Made by a program: the position numbers and the translations under genes. The notes below the pieces were generated by a model, which saw nothing but the letters and a program-made list of their open reading frames with translations, did not search any database and had not been told where the DNA came from. From the NCBI GenBank assembly GCA_000827495.1, contig KN817540.1:66480-130479 (forward strand): DNA of 64,000 bases. The letters are read 5' to 3'. Shown here piece after piece: positions 39,387 through 51,349 of the stretch (its first letter is position 1; every line of letters begins with the position of its first letter). This DNA comes from Hypholoma sublateritium FD-334 SS-4 (taxonomy: Eukaryota; Basidiomycota; Agaricomycetes; Agaricales; Strophariaceae).

Positions 39387-40764
39387 CTATAGTTTTGTCG
39401 GCTTCTCGCCCGCCTCGATATCATCCATCTTGACGCGCTCGTACGACACCCGACGCGCCGCCGCCGGCGCTACGGGCGTCTCCTTGTGCTTTACCCAGGT
39501 ATACAGAATAGACCCAAGGAGGATGATCGCAATCGACGATGCACGGCCACTGCAAATCAATCAACATAAGCAAGAACCCGCAGCAAAAGACGCGCTTCAG
39601 AAACGCACGTCGTGATGATGTCGTCGAAGAGCCAGATCGCGAGGAGCGAGCCCGCGACTCCACGAACGGCCGAGGAGACCATATGTGTGATCGGCGAGGT
39701 GACCTTGATCGAGAGCAAACTCGCGATGCTCATCAGGAAGCCGATGACGCCCTGCAGCACCACCGCAGGCGATCAGCTCTCGCGCACGCGGAGAAGAAAA
39801 GGGAGGTGCGCACTGTGATGAACGAGCCCCACGCGAACGTTGCGAAGGGAGACATCGCGTCCTCCTTGACGAGGAGCTCGTCGACGCCAAAGAAGAGCTT
39901 GACCACGCCTGCGCCCTCACCCGCGAAGAGTAACAAGGGCAACAGGACAATCGCGCTGAGGAGGTTCGTGTACCACGACAGTGCGAGCGCGCTGCCGCCG
40001 ACGACGTTGAGGCTCTGCTTGATGACCACCGAGTGAAGCGCGGTGATCGCGGAGCTCGCGACACCGAAGCCGATCCCGACGAGCGAGAGGGGCGTCCCGT
40101 CGAGGAAAACGCCGACGAAGAAGCCGAAGGTGACCAGGCCACAGCAGAGGAGGATGCGCAGCGACGGGCGCGAGTGCAGGAAGATAAACGACGTGCAGAC
40201 GGTGAAGGGGAGGATCATGCCGCGCGCGACCTGGTAGAACGAGGCATCGACGTACTTGAGGGTATAGTTGCTGAAGCTGTGGCGGGGGGTCAGTGCTTGT
40301 CGGGGAGGGAGTACGTTGCACGGACCTGAGGCCGAATACATTCAAGCCAACCATGGGGATGAGGCCCTTACATGTTTCGAGGTTGAATGTAAGGCGGTCA
40401 GGGAGTAGTCGGAGGGCGTCAGATACCATGAACAGCAGAGCGGCAATGGCAAGTTGTGACCAGAGGAAAAATAGTGGGATGTCAGTGGTGTTCAGGACCC
40501 ATTTATTGCTGTAAAATCACGGCGATTAGGGGGAGTGTCTGCAAGATACGTAGCCCACATACGCCGTAACCATCTACATGACCATGGATTTTAGATGGCT
40601 CAAGAAGCAGAAATCAAAGAGAAAACTCACCGCAAGCGCTGCGACAAGATAGAATACAACCACGCCTATCTGCGAAATTGTGAGCATTCGCCGGGTGGTT
40701 TAGAGCAGCCACGTACCACCAGAGTCCTGGAGGCGGGTTTTGCGGATGCATTTTGCTGCGGCAT
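39387..40764 (-). CDS. Nucleotide-sugar transporter, GDP-fucose carrier-like (SLC35C1 type)
   Basis: Multi-pass Golgi/ER antiporter of the drug/metabolite superfamily. Start at 40764 (MPQQNASAKPASRTLV). Short introns join RTLV to IGVVVFYLVAALA, then MVTA to NKWVLN, a typical family start. Characteristic blocks are GLIPMVGLNVFGL, SFSNYTLKYVDASFYQVARG, ALSWYTNLLSAIVLLPLLL and, near the end, KVTSPITHMVSSAVRG and GSILYTWVKHKE. The last two resemble the signature near the carboxy end of animal GDP-fucose transporters (TSPLTH...AYTWV). About ten hydrophobic segments. The short acidic tail ends EKPTKL. GDP-fucose as substrate is inferred from these motifs and from the two GDP-fucose biosynthesis genes 16 kb away. 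Another GDP- or UDP-sugar, or a triose-phosphate-translocator-like role, cannot be excluded. Confidence 0.82.
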
Positions 40765-42103
40765 CGTGGTATAGGGCGCCTTTCTAGCAAGGCGCACTTA
40801 TGATATTGCTAAGATACTTCTAATAATGAGAAAGAAAAGAAAGAAAAGGGCGGAAATGCCAGGCGGCGTAGTGGCTTGTAGAGAGCACAAGCAGGCGGGC
40901 GCAGTGGTGACAGGTATACTCCGTGGGAACTGAAAAAAGTAGCCGGCTCATCGTTGATCGCCGGTGCGCAGCGGTGCGCGCGCCCGGACTCGCCGCTGAC
41001 ATCGAACCTCATCTCAACGCGCCCAACAACGATTCGCAGCACGCCCATGTTGCCCACTTACCACTTCGCAAAAATACTCCAGCTTCAACCACTGGCATAT
41101 TTTTGGCTGAATACGCACTGCGCAGGAGGTCAACGCTTTTCTCAACCAGATTCGACCACAGTGAACGCGTGACCGAACAAGATCGTCTCCATGCCCAGCA
41201 ACAAGTAGAAGATTTATCTATAAGACAAGCCGCGCTCGGTGCGTAGTTAACGCAAGAACATATCACCACAAAACAGGTGATGAACTCGACGCTGCGGAGT
41301 GCGTGTGGCGAAGCACAATACTTATTAGTCGAGCAGGCTGTACGCCACCAAGCAACTCGCCTTTATGCTTATCCATCGATGTTTAGGCTAAGTTTGGGAT
41401 GGTACTCGTGCTATCATAAGCAGGAGAGACCGCGGCGGCAATCCCGTTAGAGGGAACGGCGAATCGTCATGCATACTAGTACTTCGGAGCATCGTCAAGG
41501 AAGGTCAAGGATTGTACTGCGCAGCACATCACCACCATCGGTTTTGATATGCGCCGACAGTGAATATCTCAGTCGTCCTCGCTCAAAACTTCCTGGAGGG
41601 AAAAGCCAATAACATGTTGATATTTTCATCTGTCATGCAACTGTGCGAGTGTCATATAATCTGAAGCTTGATTTTGACATGATTGTTAAACGTTATACAT
41701 ACTGATATTCAGTACGAAATGACATGGCTTCTGGAACTCTTTCTTCAATAACTAAGGAAGCCCAGCAAAACTTTGTTCACTGGTGCCAAAGAGGCGCAGC
41801 TAATATATATCTCTCTACCGTCAGTTCAACGTCAGTTACGTCTTAACTTCTGTGCTCTTATGCTCTATCTCTCGGTATCCTTTTACGACATCCCACATTT
41901 TCATACGGTTCACGGTGTGATTTCAATTTGCAATATATGATTCAGTAGATGAGTACCTTCAGGTGGTCATGCCCATTGAGTTATAAATTGTCGTTGACCT
42001 TGAAATAGTCGTTGGCTTTTACTGCAGGCATATTTGCAACCCAAGTGCAGCCTGACGAAGAAAATGGTAGGTAGAAGAAAAAATTGTCGCAATTCAAGCT
42101 ACT
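40765..42103. other. Intergenic
   Basis: 5' flank of the transporter and 3' flank of P450 copy B. Contains short open frames without recognisable domains and an AT-rich stretch at about 41600-42060. Nothing I can support. Confidence 0.45.
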
Positions 42104-44446
42104 TATTGCCATGAGTCTAAACGCGATTGAGCGGCCTGCCAATCTGAGTCTATGCAAGCCTTTACTTTTCCTCTGCGAGGAATAAACCGACAGTCGAAGC
42201 TAACAGGACGTGAACTGAACCCGAGAGTGTAGTTATTCGAATCTGTACACAGAGTAGATAAGCTGGGCCTCCCAGAATAAATTGTTACATACCTGGAATG
42301 ACGTCCTTCCCCTCTTCGTCGAGGGCCGGTTTGATGTCAAAGGCCCATAGGATGCGCGATATGTTGATAAACAGAGAGTTGAGTGCAAGGTGGATCCCTG
42401 GGCATGACCTGCGACCAAGCCCAAAGGGCAACTCGAAGTCCTTCAGGCGGGGGTCAGTGGTCTCCAAAAAGCGTTCTGGCCGGAATTCTTCCGGCTCCGG
42501 AAACATCTCTACGGGGTGATTGTTGAGAGGATAAGCGTTACTTCATGTCATAACCTACCAGGATCCTTCATGATACCGCTTGAAAAGATATTGATTAGTA
42601 GGTCGCCGGTGAGATGAAAATGTCTGCAGCCGCCTACTGGAAATTGGCGAATACGGTTGACCCCTTTGGAATGAACCTACAAGCGCCTTCGTAAAAAACA
42701 TAATACCTGCTTGCATAGGGAATTTAGTAGCTTACATGCCATTGTAGACGTCGTCGGTAGTGACCGCATGTGGTAATCCTCCAAGGATGGCCACAGGTCG
42801 CCATCTCGGAATGGCTTGTCGTCAACTGACATGACACTGGGTTAGAATCTACAGGTTATCATACCTCAAAGTCTCGTTGATAAGCGCCCGCATATACGGG
42901 AGATTTTCTCTGTCTTCATAATCAGGCATGCGATCCTGACCAACAACGGCGTCCAGCTCGGCTTGAGCTCGCTTTTGCACGCCTGGAAAATGAAGCATCG
43001 CCACTACGGTAGACGGTGGAGAATCAATCTACTGTTTTCTTCATTTTCAATATATCAATCGCTCACATATCAGCGTCGTTGTAGTTCCTGCAGTCTGCAG
43101 GTAGTGTTAACCCTTTATTCGGCATTTTTTGATTACAATTGTCCACTTACTGTCTCAATTCCAGCAGCGAATGGGCTCGACGCTGCATATGCCAACGCAA
43201 TTTCGTTCATTCCAAGCTTGGTCATGTTCGTGATACATTGAGTGGTCAGACACTCTGGGATTGTGCCATCTTGCATTCTTTTCTTGACGTCGTTGTATAG
43301 ATGCATGAGGAAGTGAATGTCGCGCGCTCTTCGCATTTCTGGCTCCTTACGAAACCATTGCAGGGATTTCTACCAGCAGCAAACTTTAGAGAACTTAGCA
43401 TCCGAGGGTTTGAATATCAGCTCACCGGTAATTTTAGAAGCCAGGGCCAGGATTCGACGAGATATTTTCCAGGAATGCTGGTGGAAAATATAATGTAAGT
43501 AATCATGTACTTGAGTACAGGAAAATGCACCCACTTCACGCTTGAATTGGCGAAATATCAATTTCCAATATTTAAAATAGTCCCATCTACTAGACACTGC
43601 GAGGATCATTTACCTGAACAAATCTATCAAGTAAAGTCGTTTGTTATAGAGATTAGATGAGGTCGTGTAAAACTCACAGTCGACAGAATTCATTTGCTCT
43701 TTAACCACCCATTCGTCAACGCTATTGATACGCTTGCCATATGTCACAGACACGATGACGCTCGCCGCATACCGTTGCAGATGGCGCTCATAACCGCTTG
43801 GGTCGTCAAGAATTTGCTTGAGGACGAGCTTGGACTCCAAAGACTGGATCTCGTTGTACGTCGCCGCCTGGCGCGAGTGAAAGCCAATGTGAAGAACCTG
43901 GCGGCGTACTCAGGGGTGTTTCTATTCTTAGTACTGTGTGGGGTACTACGCACCTTACGCCATCTGCGCCAGGCGTCGTTGTTTGGGAGCATGAGCCCGC
44001 GCATGTTGTCGGAGAGGATTTCCCCACTTCCATCGACGTAAGCCTTGCGTGCTAGTGGTGTATGGAACTGAGGACACTCACGCGACTACAAACCGAGGCC
44101 GACTAGAATATATGTCGGATCGCTTCTCAAGCAAATCCCATGCAGGTTGAGCGGTCCCAAGAACGAGCGCAAAAGATGATTTATATCCTTGAGAAATAGT
44201 TCACGGAGACCTACTGATGACAGGCGTCGAACCCAGGAATATAGAAGTGACCGCACCATATTGCTTGTTCCACTCCGCGAATTTAATCCATGGTCGAATG
44301 GCGGGGAGCTGGTAGCGATTTCCTACCCACGGAAGACCTAGTGGACCAGGAGGCATCGATTTTCGAAGGTTATGCCATCGTAGAAGGTAGTAGAGAAGGT
44401 ATGCAACGGCAAGCGCCGCAATGAGCTGGATCAGGTCGGCGTACAT
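42104..44446 (-). pseudogene. Cytochrome P450 copy B, likely splice-defective
   Basis: Nearly collinear with the gene at 4923-7260, starting MYADLIQLIAALAVAYLL and ending LDSWQ. The haem loop FGLGRRSCPG, ETLR, PERF block and most splice sites are kept, including micro-exons of 10 and 6 nt. The acceptor of the first intron, CTAG in copy A, reads CTCG here (minus strand, at about 44167). Retaining the intron gives a stop six codons into it. The nearest in-phase upstream AG would make a 27-nt intron, shorter than any other here. So full-length protein is unlikely unless a non-canonical or other acceptor is used. All other exons remain open, so the loss appears recent. It may still be partly functional. 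Confidence 0.8.
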
Positions 44447-44499
44447 CCAGAGAGCTGACAGATAGGAACTTCGGAAATCATGATGGATTTATTGTCACC

Positions 44500-44508
44500 C
44501 CTTTATAT
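44500..44508 (-). promoter_or_regulatory. TATA box of P450 copy B
   Basis: CATATAAAG on the minus strand, at the same place relative to the start codon as in copy A, followed by the shared CAATAAATCCATCA block. Confidence 0.5.
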
Positions 44509-44570
44509 GTTAGGCAGCAGATGAGAAGGTTGGGAAGAAAGAAGCTAGAATGCCGCGTCCCTCTCGAAGA

Positions 44571-45298
44571 CATCGTGACCACGACCAACCTAAGTATACG
44601 TGTATGCCCCTGAGGTATACGTGCTGTGGTAAAATTACTGCCCAATGCCCATGCAATATCCTTGATAGAAAGGTTGAATGTTGCTGTAATGCTTGATTTT
44701 GTGTGTGTTCGAAGCTCCTTGTGACCTCAGACCTCTCACCGTTGGTGACAAGTTGGTGTTGAGTACGTTGAGTTGGTAACGGTTGATCAATATATGATGA
44801 GCGCCGATTCCCGACGTACAAGTCCGGCAAGCCACGTGATTGTTCCCGCGCCCTTCGTCGCCTTCCCACGACTCGCCGACGTTTCGCACCCGACGCGCCC
44901 GCGCTCAGACGCCATCACATTCTTCGCGCTGGACGCTCAGACATTGTTCAGGGAGAGGCAGAATGAAGGTCATATCTCGTTCGTAGCAATTGCAACCCTG
45001 TAAAAATGGCCTAGGCAACTTTAGATCTATACCTCATGCAGATCTCATGCCTCAGGCCTGAGCCAGCCAATTACAGCCAGCAATGGATCTTTTCGTTACA
45101 CTTCTATCTGGATACTGAAGAATCCTGAAGTTAGTAAGGGAATGATTTACAAGGGAACGACTCGGATTCTTTGCCTACATAGGCGGGGGGTGTTCGAGGT
45201 CCCGGTCCCAATTATTAAAATACGGCGTCGCGCAGTCGTCGCGTCGCGCGACTTGGCTTAAATCAGTGATCACCACGTCCATCCGGCCTCTTTGATTC
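44571..45298. other. Intergenic between divergent genes
   Basis: Separates P450 copy B and MRE11. No gene seen. A GC-rich block at about 44830-44930 lies on the MRE11 side. Confidence 0.45.
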
Positions 45299-48098
45299 AT
45301 GTCGCAGTCCCAGGATGAAGGCAGTCCGCCCCCGCCGCCAGCGACTATTGGAATCCAGACAGCCTGTTAGTTTCTGACTGCGTAACTGCACGGCGCAAAG
45401 TTGACTAACAGATTGAAAGACCCCGACGACACGATTAAGATATTGCTCGCGACGGACAACCATGTTGGGTACCTGGAACGCGACCCAATAAGAGGGCAAG
45501 ACTCGATCAACACCTTCAAAGAGATCCTGCAGCTGGCCGTGAAAAACGACGTGAGTCGCGAGTGCTCCTGCGTGGAGTGAGTAACGTGTGACGACGCCAG
45601 CCCAGGTCGACTTCATCCTGCTCGCAGGCGACTTGTTTCACGAGAATAAACCGTCGCGAAACTGTTTGTACCAAGTTACAGCCTTGCTGCGTGAATATAC
45701 CCTTGGAGACAAACCTGTGCAAGTTGAACTTCTGAGCGACCCGGAGGAAGGCAAAGCGGATGGTTTCTCGTACGCAGTTACTAATTCGTTCTTTTCCAAC
45801 CATTGTACTGAGACACCGCAGCTTCCCGGCCGTCAACTACGAAGACCCAAATTTGAATGTCGGAATACCAGTCTTTTCAATACACGGCAATCACGACGAC
45901 CCACAGGGTGCAGGGGCGGTAAATGGCCTTCATTTAATTGCAGCAACGTTCTCATGTAACTCTAGGAAGGTGCCCTCTGCGCTCTGGATATTCTCTCAGT
46001 GACTGGCCTCGTGAACTACATGGGAAAGATTGACCTCCCCATGACCGACGCCGACGCCGCCAACACTGGCATTGCTGTCCGGCCGGTGCTGCTTCGCAAG
46101 GGCAAAACTCACCTCGGGTTGTACGGCATAGGCAATGTCAAAGATCAGAGAATGCACTTTGAACTGCGGAGCAATCGTGTGCGGATGTTCATGCCGCGCG
46201 ACAAGGATAGCTGGTTCAACATGCTCCTCCTCCACCAAAACAGGTTAGTTTATAGCAAACATATTAGACGCCACACTGAAAGGGTTGCAGAGTCAAACAT
46301 GGTCCGCAGGAATTTGTGCCGGAGGGCATGTTTGACGACAGTGTGGATTTGGTTATTTGGGGACACGAGCACGACTGCCGTATTATTCCTGAGCCTGTTG
46401 CGGGGAAGAATTACTACATCACACAACCTGGATCGTCGGTGGCTACATCATTGGCGGATGGGGAAGCCATCGAAAAGTGAGCTATGCACTTCTTCCTAGT
46501 GCAGAACTTGCTCAAAATGAAACAGACACGTCGCCCTGGTCCAAATCCAAGGCAAAGAATTTAATCTGACGCCGCTGCCTCTACGCACTGTGCGGCCATT
46601 CGTTATAGAAGAAGTCGTACTGGCCGACATCGCAGAGGAAGAGGGCCTGGACCTAAACGACCAGATGGAGATCACGAAATTCCTGAAGGTCAAGGTAAAC
46701 AAACTCATCGAGCAGGCGAACGAGCAGTGGGACGAGCGCAACGCAAAGGCCGTCGAGGAGGGTGAGGACGTGCTCCCACGCATGCTCCCGCTCATCCGCC
46801 TGAAGGTCGACACGACCGGGGTGACGGAGACGTCGAACCCGATCCGCTTCGGGCAGGAGTTCCAGGGGCGCATCGCAAACCCGCGCGACCTACTTGTATT
46901 CCACCGCGCGAAGAAGGCCGCCGCACGCTCTGCGAAGGTTGCGATCGACCAGCCCGAGCTGAGCATCGATGACCCCGACCTGAGTATATCGGAGAAGCTC
47001 GCGAGGGTGCGCGTGGGGACGCTTGTCAAGGAGTATCTCGCGGCGCAGGAGCTGCAGCTGCTCGGCGAGGGCGGGATGTCGGACGCGATCCAAATGTTCG
47101 TGGAAAAGGACGATATCCATGCGATCCAGACGTAAGTGCGCGCTTTGGATCACCGGGGGAGATATGGGTACTGATGCGAGTGGGGTGTAGCCATGTCACC
47201 AAGGCGCTGAAGGTGCTGATGAATAACGTCCAGCCGACAGGCGATATCGAAGTGGCAGAGGACGATCTGGAAGATATGGTTAGTTGTGTTCGTTGTCATC
47301 TTCAAAGATCTACTTATCAGATAGGAAGCTGGTGAAAGCCAAAGAACAACAGGACAAAGCCTATCGGGAGAATGCAAAATCTGTCAAATCTGCCAAGGCC
47401 AAGGTGTGTTAATCGTGTTCATTTCGGCATATTCATTTGGGCTGACAATCATCAGGGGAAGGCAAAAGCCCAAGAATCAGACGAATCTGAGGATTCTATG
47501 ATGGTCGACGTTGATGTGGGAGCGGGGGCATCCGACTTCGAGGAGCTCGACTCGCCTCCCCCTCAACCCAAAAAGCGGGCGACGAAAGCTAAAACAACGC
47601 AAGCTGCGGCCAAAACGACAGCCAAAACTACCGCCGCAAAGCGCAAGGGCAAAGCTGCCCAAGTAAGCTTCTCTGCTCCCTCGCTTGTTGCGCCATTTCT
47701 GACTTTTGTTCATCCACAAAGAGCGACTCTGATGAGCCTATCATCTTGGACGACGATGAGGAGGAGGACGAAGTACCGAAGCCCGCAAAGCGGACTAACA
47801 GAGCTGCTGTTTTGAGGTAGGGCATGCCAGTTACTATTCTATTCTTCCGTTTGGTGGCAATGATGCCGATGAATTTTTGTCTAGTCAACCGGCGCCCAAA
47901 AAAGCACCTGCGAAGAAAAAAGCGACACCCGCTCCAAAACAAAGTCAACTCACGTTTGCGCCGGCTGGAAGATCGTCGCGGACGGCGGCGACTAAAGCGC
48001 GCGGGAAGATAATCGATGTCAGTACGACGTCGCTTTGTTCTCTTTTCTGACTCACCGATATCGAACAACAGTTGGATGACGATGACGATGAAGAATGA
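45299..48098 (+). CDS. MRE11: MRE11 double-strand-break repair nuclease
   Basis: Nuclease subunit of the MRE11-RAD50-NBS1 complex, acting at double-strand breaks, telomeres and meiotic breaks. Start at 45299. All phosphodiesterase motifs are present in order: [14 protein letters not shown] (Asp-x-His), [24 protein letters not shown] and [10 protein letters not shown], followed by the capping domain and the usual segment [16 protein letters not shown]. About ten introns, several near 50-60 nt. The carboxy region is low complexity: Lys/Ala-rich repeats ([16 protein letters not shown]), acidic patches and a final DDDDDEE. This resembles other fungal MRE11 tails and probably binds DNA. No frame break found. 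Confidence 0.96.
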
Positions 48099-49080
48099 TA
48101 CTCCGGCATGTGGAAGTGTGCTGCACCTACATACCCCTCATCTTATCTCCCAGATGCTTAGATCTTTATTGTAATCCTCCCTTCATCGCTAATTCTGCAT
48201 TCCCGGTGTACTCTAAGTATAACTTGAGACAGACAAGCCGGAAACATTGAATAAGCATCTGCAAAAAATATGTCAGCACGCACTGCCTTGGGAGTAACAC
48301 CAATCGAATAAGTTTCGACAAGCTCGTGGCTCGAGGCTCTATGGAGGCCACGCAGAAGCGATCTGGTTATTAGATTGTTATGTACTTATTGTTTCCTCGA
48401 AGCGCCCAGATGGAATCAGAAATTTACCGCCGGACCGTTTTTGCCGTCAAGTTCAACGGAAGGTTCGCAAGCGGCTTGATCTCAACCTTCAACCTGATTA
48501 AGCAGCAGAGACCCAGTGGTAGAAGCCAAGGAACGCCGCCGCCACACACCTTCACCGGTCACCACCGACACAGCGGCGCGGGTGAGACGACGCGCCCGGT
48601 CTGAACTTATGCTCAAACGAACCCACGGACGCCGGCGCTCATCTCCCGAAACAAAAAAACGTCTATTTTGACGTGGCGTTGTCATGACCAATACATACTT
48701 CCAATTCTTCTGGTACATGCCTCAGTCTCTATATCCGTCGCTCTTGTTAGCGCCGATGGCTAGTTTTTGGTGACAACCGGTGGCATTACGCGCAGTATGC
48801 AGTGTCCTGCGAGACGCTACGGAAGTCTGCCAGACACAGTCGACAGCATGCGAAGACACTCGAAGACAACCTTTTTGTCTTCGTTTCGCCGGCTCCTGCC
48901 CATTTATATAAGAGCTTTTCAGCGCCGTGCTGTTTTCTTCAGCAGGCTCTCTATCTTTCTATCTTTCCCTCTCTTTCCCTCTCTTCAATTTTAGGTTCGT
49001 GTGCTCAAGTTATACCAAGTTGTACGCGTCACTAACAGTGCTGATTCGTACAGATTCATTCATTTTAATCCACCAGTCAG
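48099..49080. other. Intergenic with candidate promoter
   Basis: A TATATAAG motif at about 48905, followed by a pyrimidine-rich tract (CTTTCTATCTTTCCCTCTC) near 48950, fits the promoter and start region of the gene at 49081. No other feature seen. Confidence 0.45.
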
Positions 49081-50373
49081 ATGTTTTTATATTCCAAGCC
49101 GGAGCGCGTCCAAAATTGCGCAGGGACTGTCGGCCTTGCGTACAACAATGTCGTACAGATCATCGTCAAGACTGACGGGTACACAGTCACCCCACCCCTC
49201 GAAAATATTGTCGACTGCGTCATGTCCCGGTATCCGCAACACCCACTCAGTATCGAGATATACGACTGGAAGATCGGACGCATCTCTCTCGACAGCGGCT
49301 GCATCGACCAACGGATACTTATGACTCTAGCGGCATACTTGGAATTCTTCTATACCGTCGTTCATCGATGGCAACATGTTCGCTTTGATGGCCCGCTCAT
49401 ATCTATCATAGCGCCGATGACGAAGAAGTTTCCATCGGCAGGTCCGACGATGCTCGAGGGCGTCGCTGTCAAGCATACTGACTCGGTCCGGAACGTGGAC
49501 GTGCTTCGCAAGTTCATGTCCGCGCTATGGTCCGGCAAATCGTGGGCGTTCTCGCAATTCTTCATTGAGAATTACACCGTATTCGACAAGCAGATTTTCC
49601 GCGACCTCCCCTACGCGCGGCTCACGCAGCTCGAAGTCCAGAGCACCGTCACCGCTGCTTTGGTTCACGAAATTCTCGCGGAGGCTTTTGGAATGGTGAA
49701 GTGCACCATCTCAGATGTGACGGGTCCATGTCCATCTGAGCGACGTCTCTGCGCGCACACACCCAACCTCGAGTACCTGAATCTTGAGATCGACACGATG
49801 GATTTTGACAAGTCGAAACGCACTGGTGCGGTATTTTCGGTCCTCAACAAGCTCGTTGCACCAGCGCTCACGGAACTGCGTCTCGGATACGAGGACGCGT
49901 GGAACAGCCAGGTCTTCAACGAGTTCTGCGCGCGGTCGGCTTTCCAGCTCGAGGTCTTGCATCTCGTCAAGATGGCAATGAAGCCGCGGCACCTCGCGCA
50001 CACGCTCTCCATGAACCCCACTGTACATGAGCTGGTCGTCGAAGGCCAGATCAAGGGCACGCGTCGTGACCAAAACGACATCCTATTCACCGAAGAACTC
50101 CTGGCCCAGCTCCTGGTCTCCCCACAGGGCAATCATCTCAGCCCGGACTTGGACAGCCTGACGGTCAACATCTGCACTGTGCAGGCGCAGAACGGCGCCT
50201 TCCGCAGGATGGTGCGCGACCGTTTTCGGAACAGCAACCTGCGACAGGTGAAGATCATCGGCGCGCAGTACTTGTCCGAAAAAGACCACACTGCATTGGT
50301 GGAGCTTGCGTCTTACAGAATGAGCGTGTGGCTGGACAGCACACGGGTGGTCGATCCCAGATGGCATTGGTAG
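49081..50373 (+). CDS. Leucine-rich F-box-family-like protein (430 aa)
   Basis: Single exon. No F-box is visible. The body has evenly spaced leucine-rich strands such as NLEYLNLEIDTM, ALTELRLGYEDAW, LEVLHLVKMAMK and HLSPDLDSLTVNI, typical of the substrate-recognition half of Agaricomycete F-box proteins. The amino end (MFLYSKPERVQNCAGTVGL) is not a known domain. The role is probably protein-protein recognition; the partner is unknown. Codon use and GC content match neighbouring genes. It could be a derived paralogue of the other F-box-type genes here. Confidence 0.72.
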   Translation: MFLYSKPERVQNCAGTVGLAYNNVVQIIVKTDGYTVTPPLENIVDCVMSRYPQHPLSIEIYDWKIGRISLDSGCIDQRILMTLAAYLEFFYTVVHRWQHVRFDGPLISIIAPMTKKFPSAGPTMLEGVAVKHTDSVRNVDVLRKFMSALWSGKSWAFSQFFIENYTVFDKQIFRDLPYARLTQLEVQSTVTAALVHEILAEAFGMVKCTISDVTGPCPSERRLCAHTPNLEYLNLEIDTMDFDKSKRTGAVFSVLNKLVAPALTELRLGYEDAWNSQVFNEFCARSAFQLEVLHLVKMAMKPRHLAHTLSMNPTVHELVVEGQIKGTRRDQNDILFTEELLAQLLVSPQGNHLSPDLDSLTVNICTVQAQNGAFRRMVRDRFRNSNLRQVKIIGAQYLSEKDHTALVELASYRMSVWLDSTRVVDPRWHW

Positions 50374-51349
50374 ACCCGCGTTGCTTTCATGCCCCATCCA
50401 TACGCAACACGAGCGCTACTACTATCGCATCTTGATGTAAACCCCACGGATAGATACCTTGACATGCATCTCATTCATTGTTCTATATTTATTACGACCT
50501 ACTAGATTTCATGGACAATTGGATACCCAGATCCCTGCCATCTCATGCAAATCACCATCATATACCACACAATGGCTCGCATAATAGTACTTTCTGTATA
50601 CCTCCATAGCAGCTGCACATCGTATCATGATTGTGTCGCAATCGTACTTTACTTTGACTTTACTCTACGAATAATTCTAATATTTAACTGTAACATTTTT
50701 TGGAGGCCTTCTTCATAAGATTAATTTGGATTATTAAACGCATATTTGGAAAGCTGAGCTCGCGTGCGACCTGATACACACTCATTAACATTCTCAGAGC
50801 TGGTGGCATTTGGGTGGCATTGCCTTCTGAAACGTAAGAAGAACATTTTTTCAGGCCTTAATTCAGCACTTGACATCAAGACCGAGTCAGCAAGATGCCA
50901 GGCTGAGCGCCTTGAGCAACAATTTTGTTTTCTAATAGACTTGTGTTGGACTTGTGTTCAGGGACTTGTGCAAGACTCAAGCCAAAACGCGTGATTTTGG
51001 GGCCGCACTGGGCATGTGACAGACGCACTCACGACATTTGACAGATCGACGCATTTATACGTCATGTCTATCTCGCCTCAACTGCGCTGATCCAAGAGGC
51101 TGTCAACGCAAACGAGAAACCTGTAAGAGAATGTGCGCCTTTACTTGTCAAGCTACTTACGGCAGGCGGGGGTACTCTCAATGCACCGCCCAGACAGCTT
51201 CCAGCGAGTCCGGTTGCTCTACTTGCGTGAACTGCTTGCATCTCACGTCAGACAGTTGTATCGCGGCTTCTTCTTCTTATCAACTATCTATCCTGCGTCA
51301 GATAAGGGCACACCAGCGTTGCAGCGCCAGGCGTCAAATATCTCGTTCC
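50374..51349. other. Intergenic, AT-rich in the first half
   Basis: AT-rich from 50430 to 50750, probably the 3' region of the preceding gene. An open Cys-rich stretch in frame with the next gene runs from 51038 but looks like untranslated leader. Confidence 0.4.

Larger units (their letters stand above)
42104..44570 (-). repeat. Inverted gene duplication, copy B (partner 4780-7260)
   Basis: Inverted copy of the P450 gene with about 125 bp of promoter. The same intron positions, both micro-exons and the TATA region are conserved. The similarity ends at the stop codon. Confidence 0.85.

Noticed and set aside
44167..44194. Alternative acceptor that would rescue P450 copy B
   Set aside because: The AG gives an in-frame eight-residue insertion but the intron would be only 27 nt, below the size of any other intron in the window.
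51038..51349. Cys-rich N-terminal extension of the F-box gene
   Set aside because: In frame but without known domain; the ATG at 51350 directly precedes the F-box, and the upstream part looks like leader sequence.
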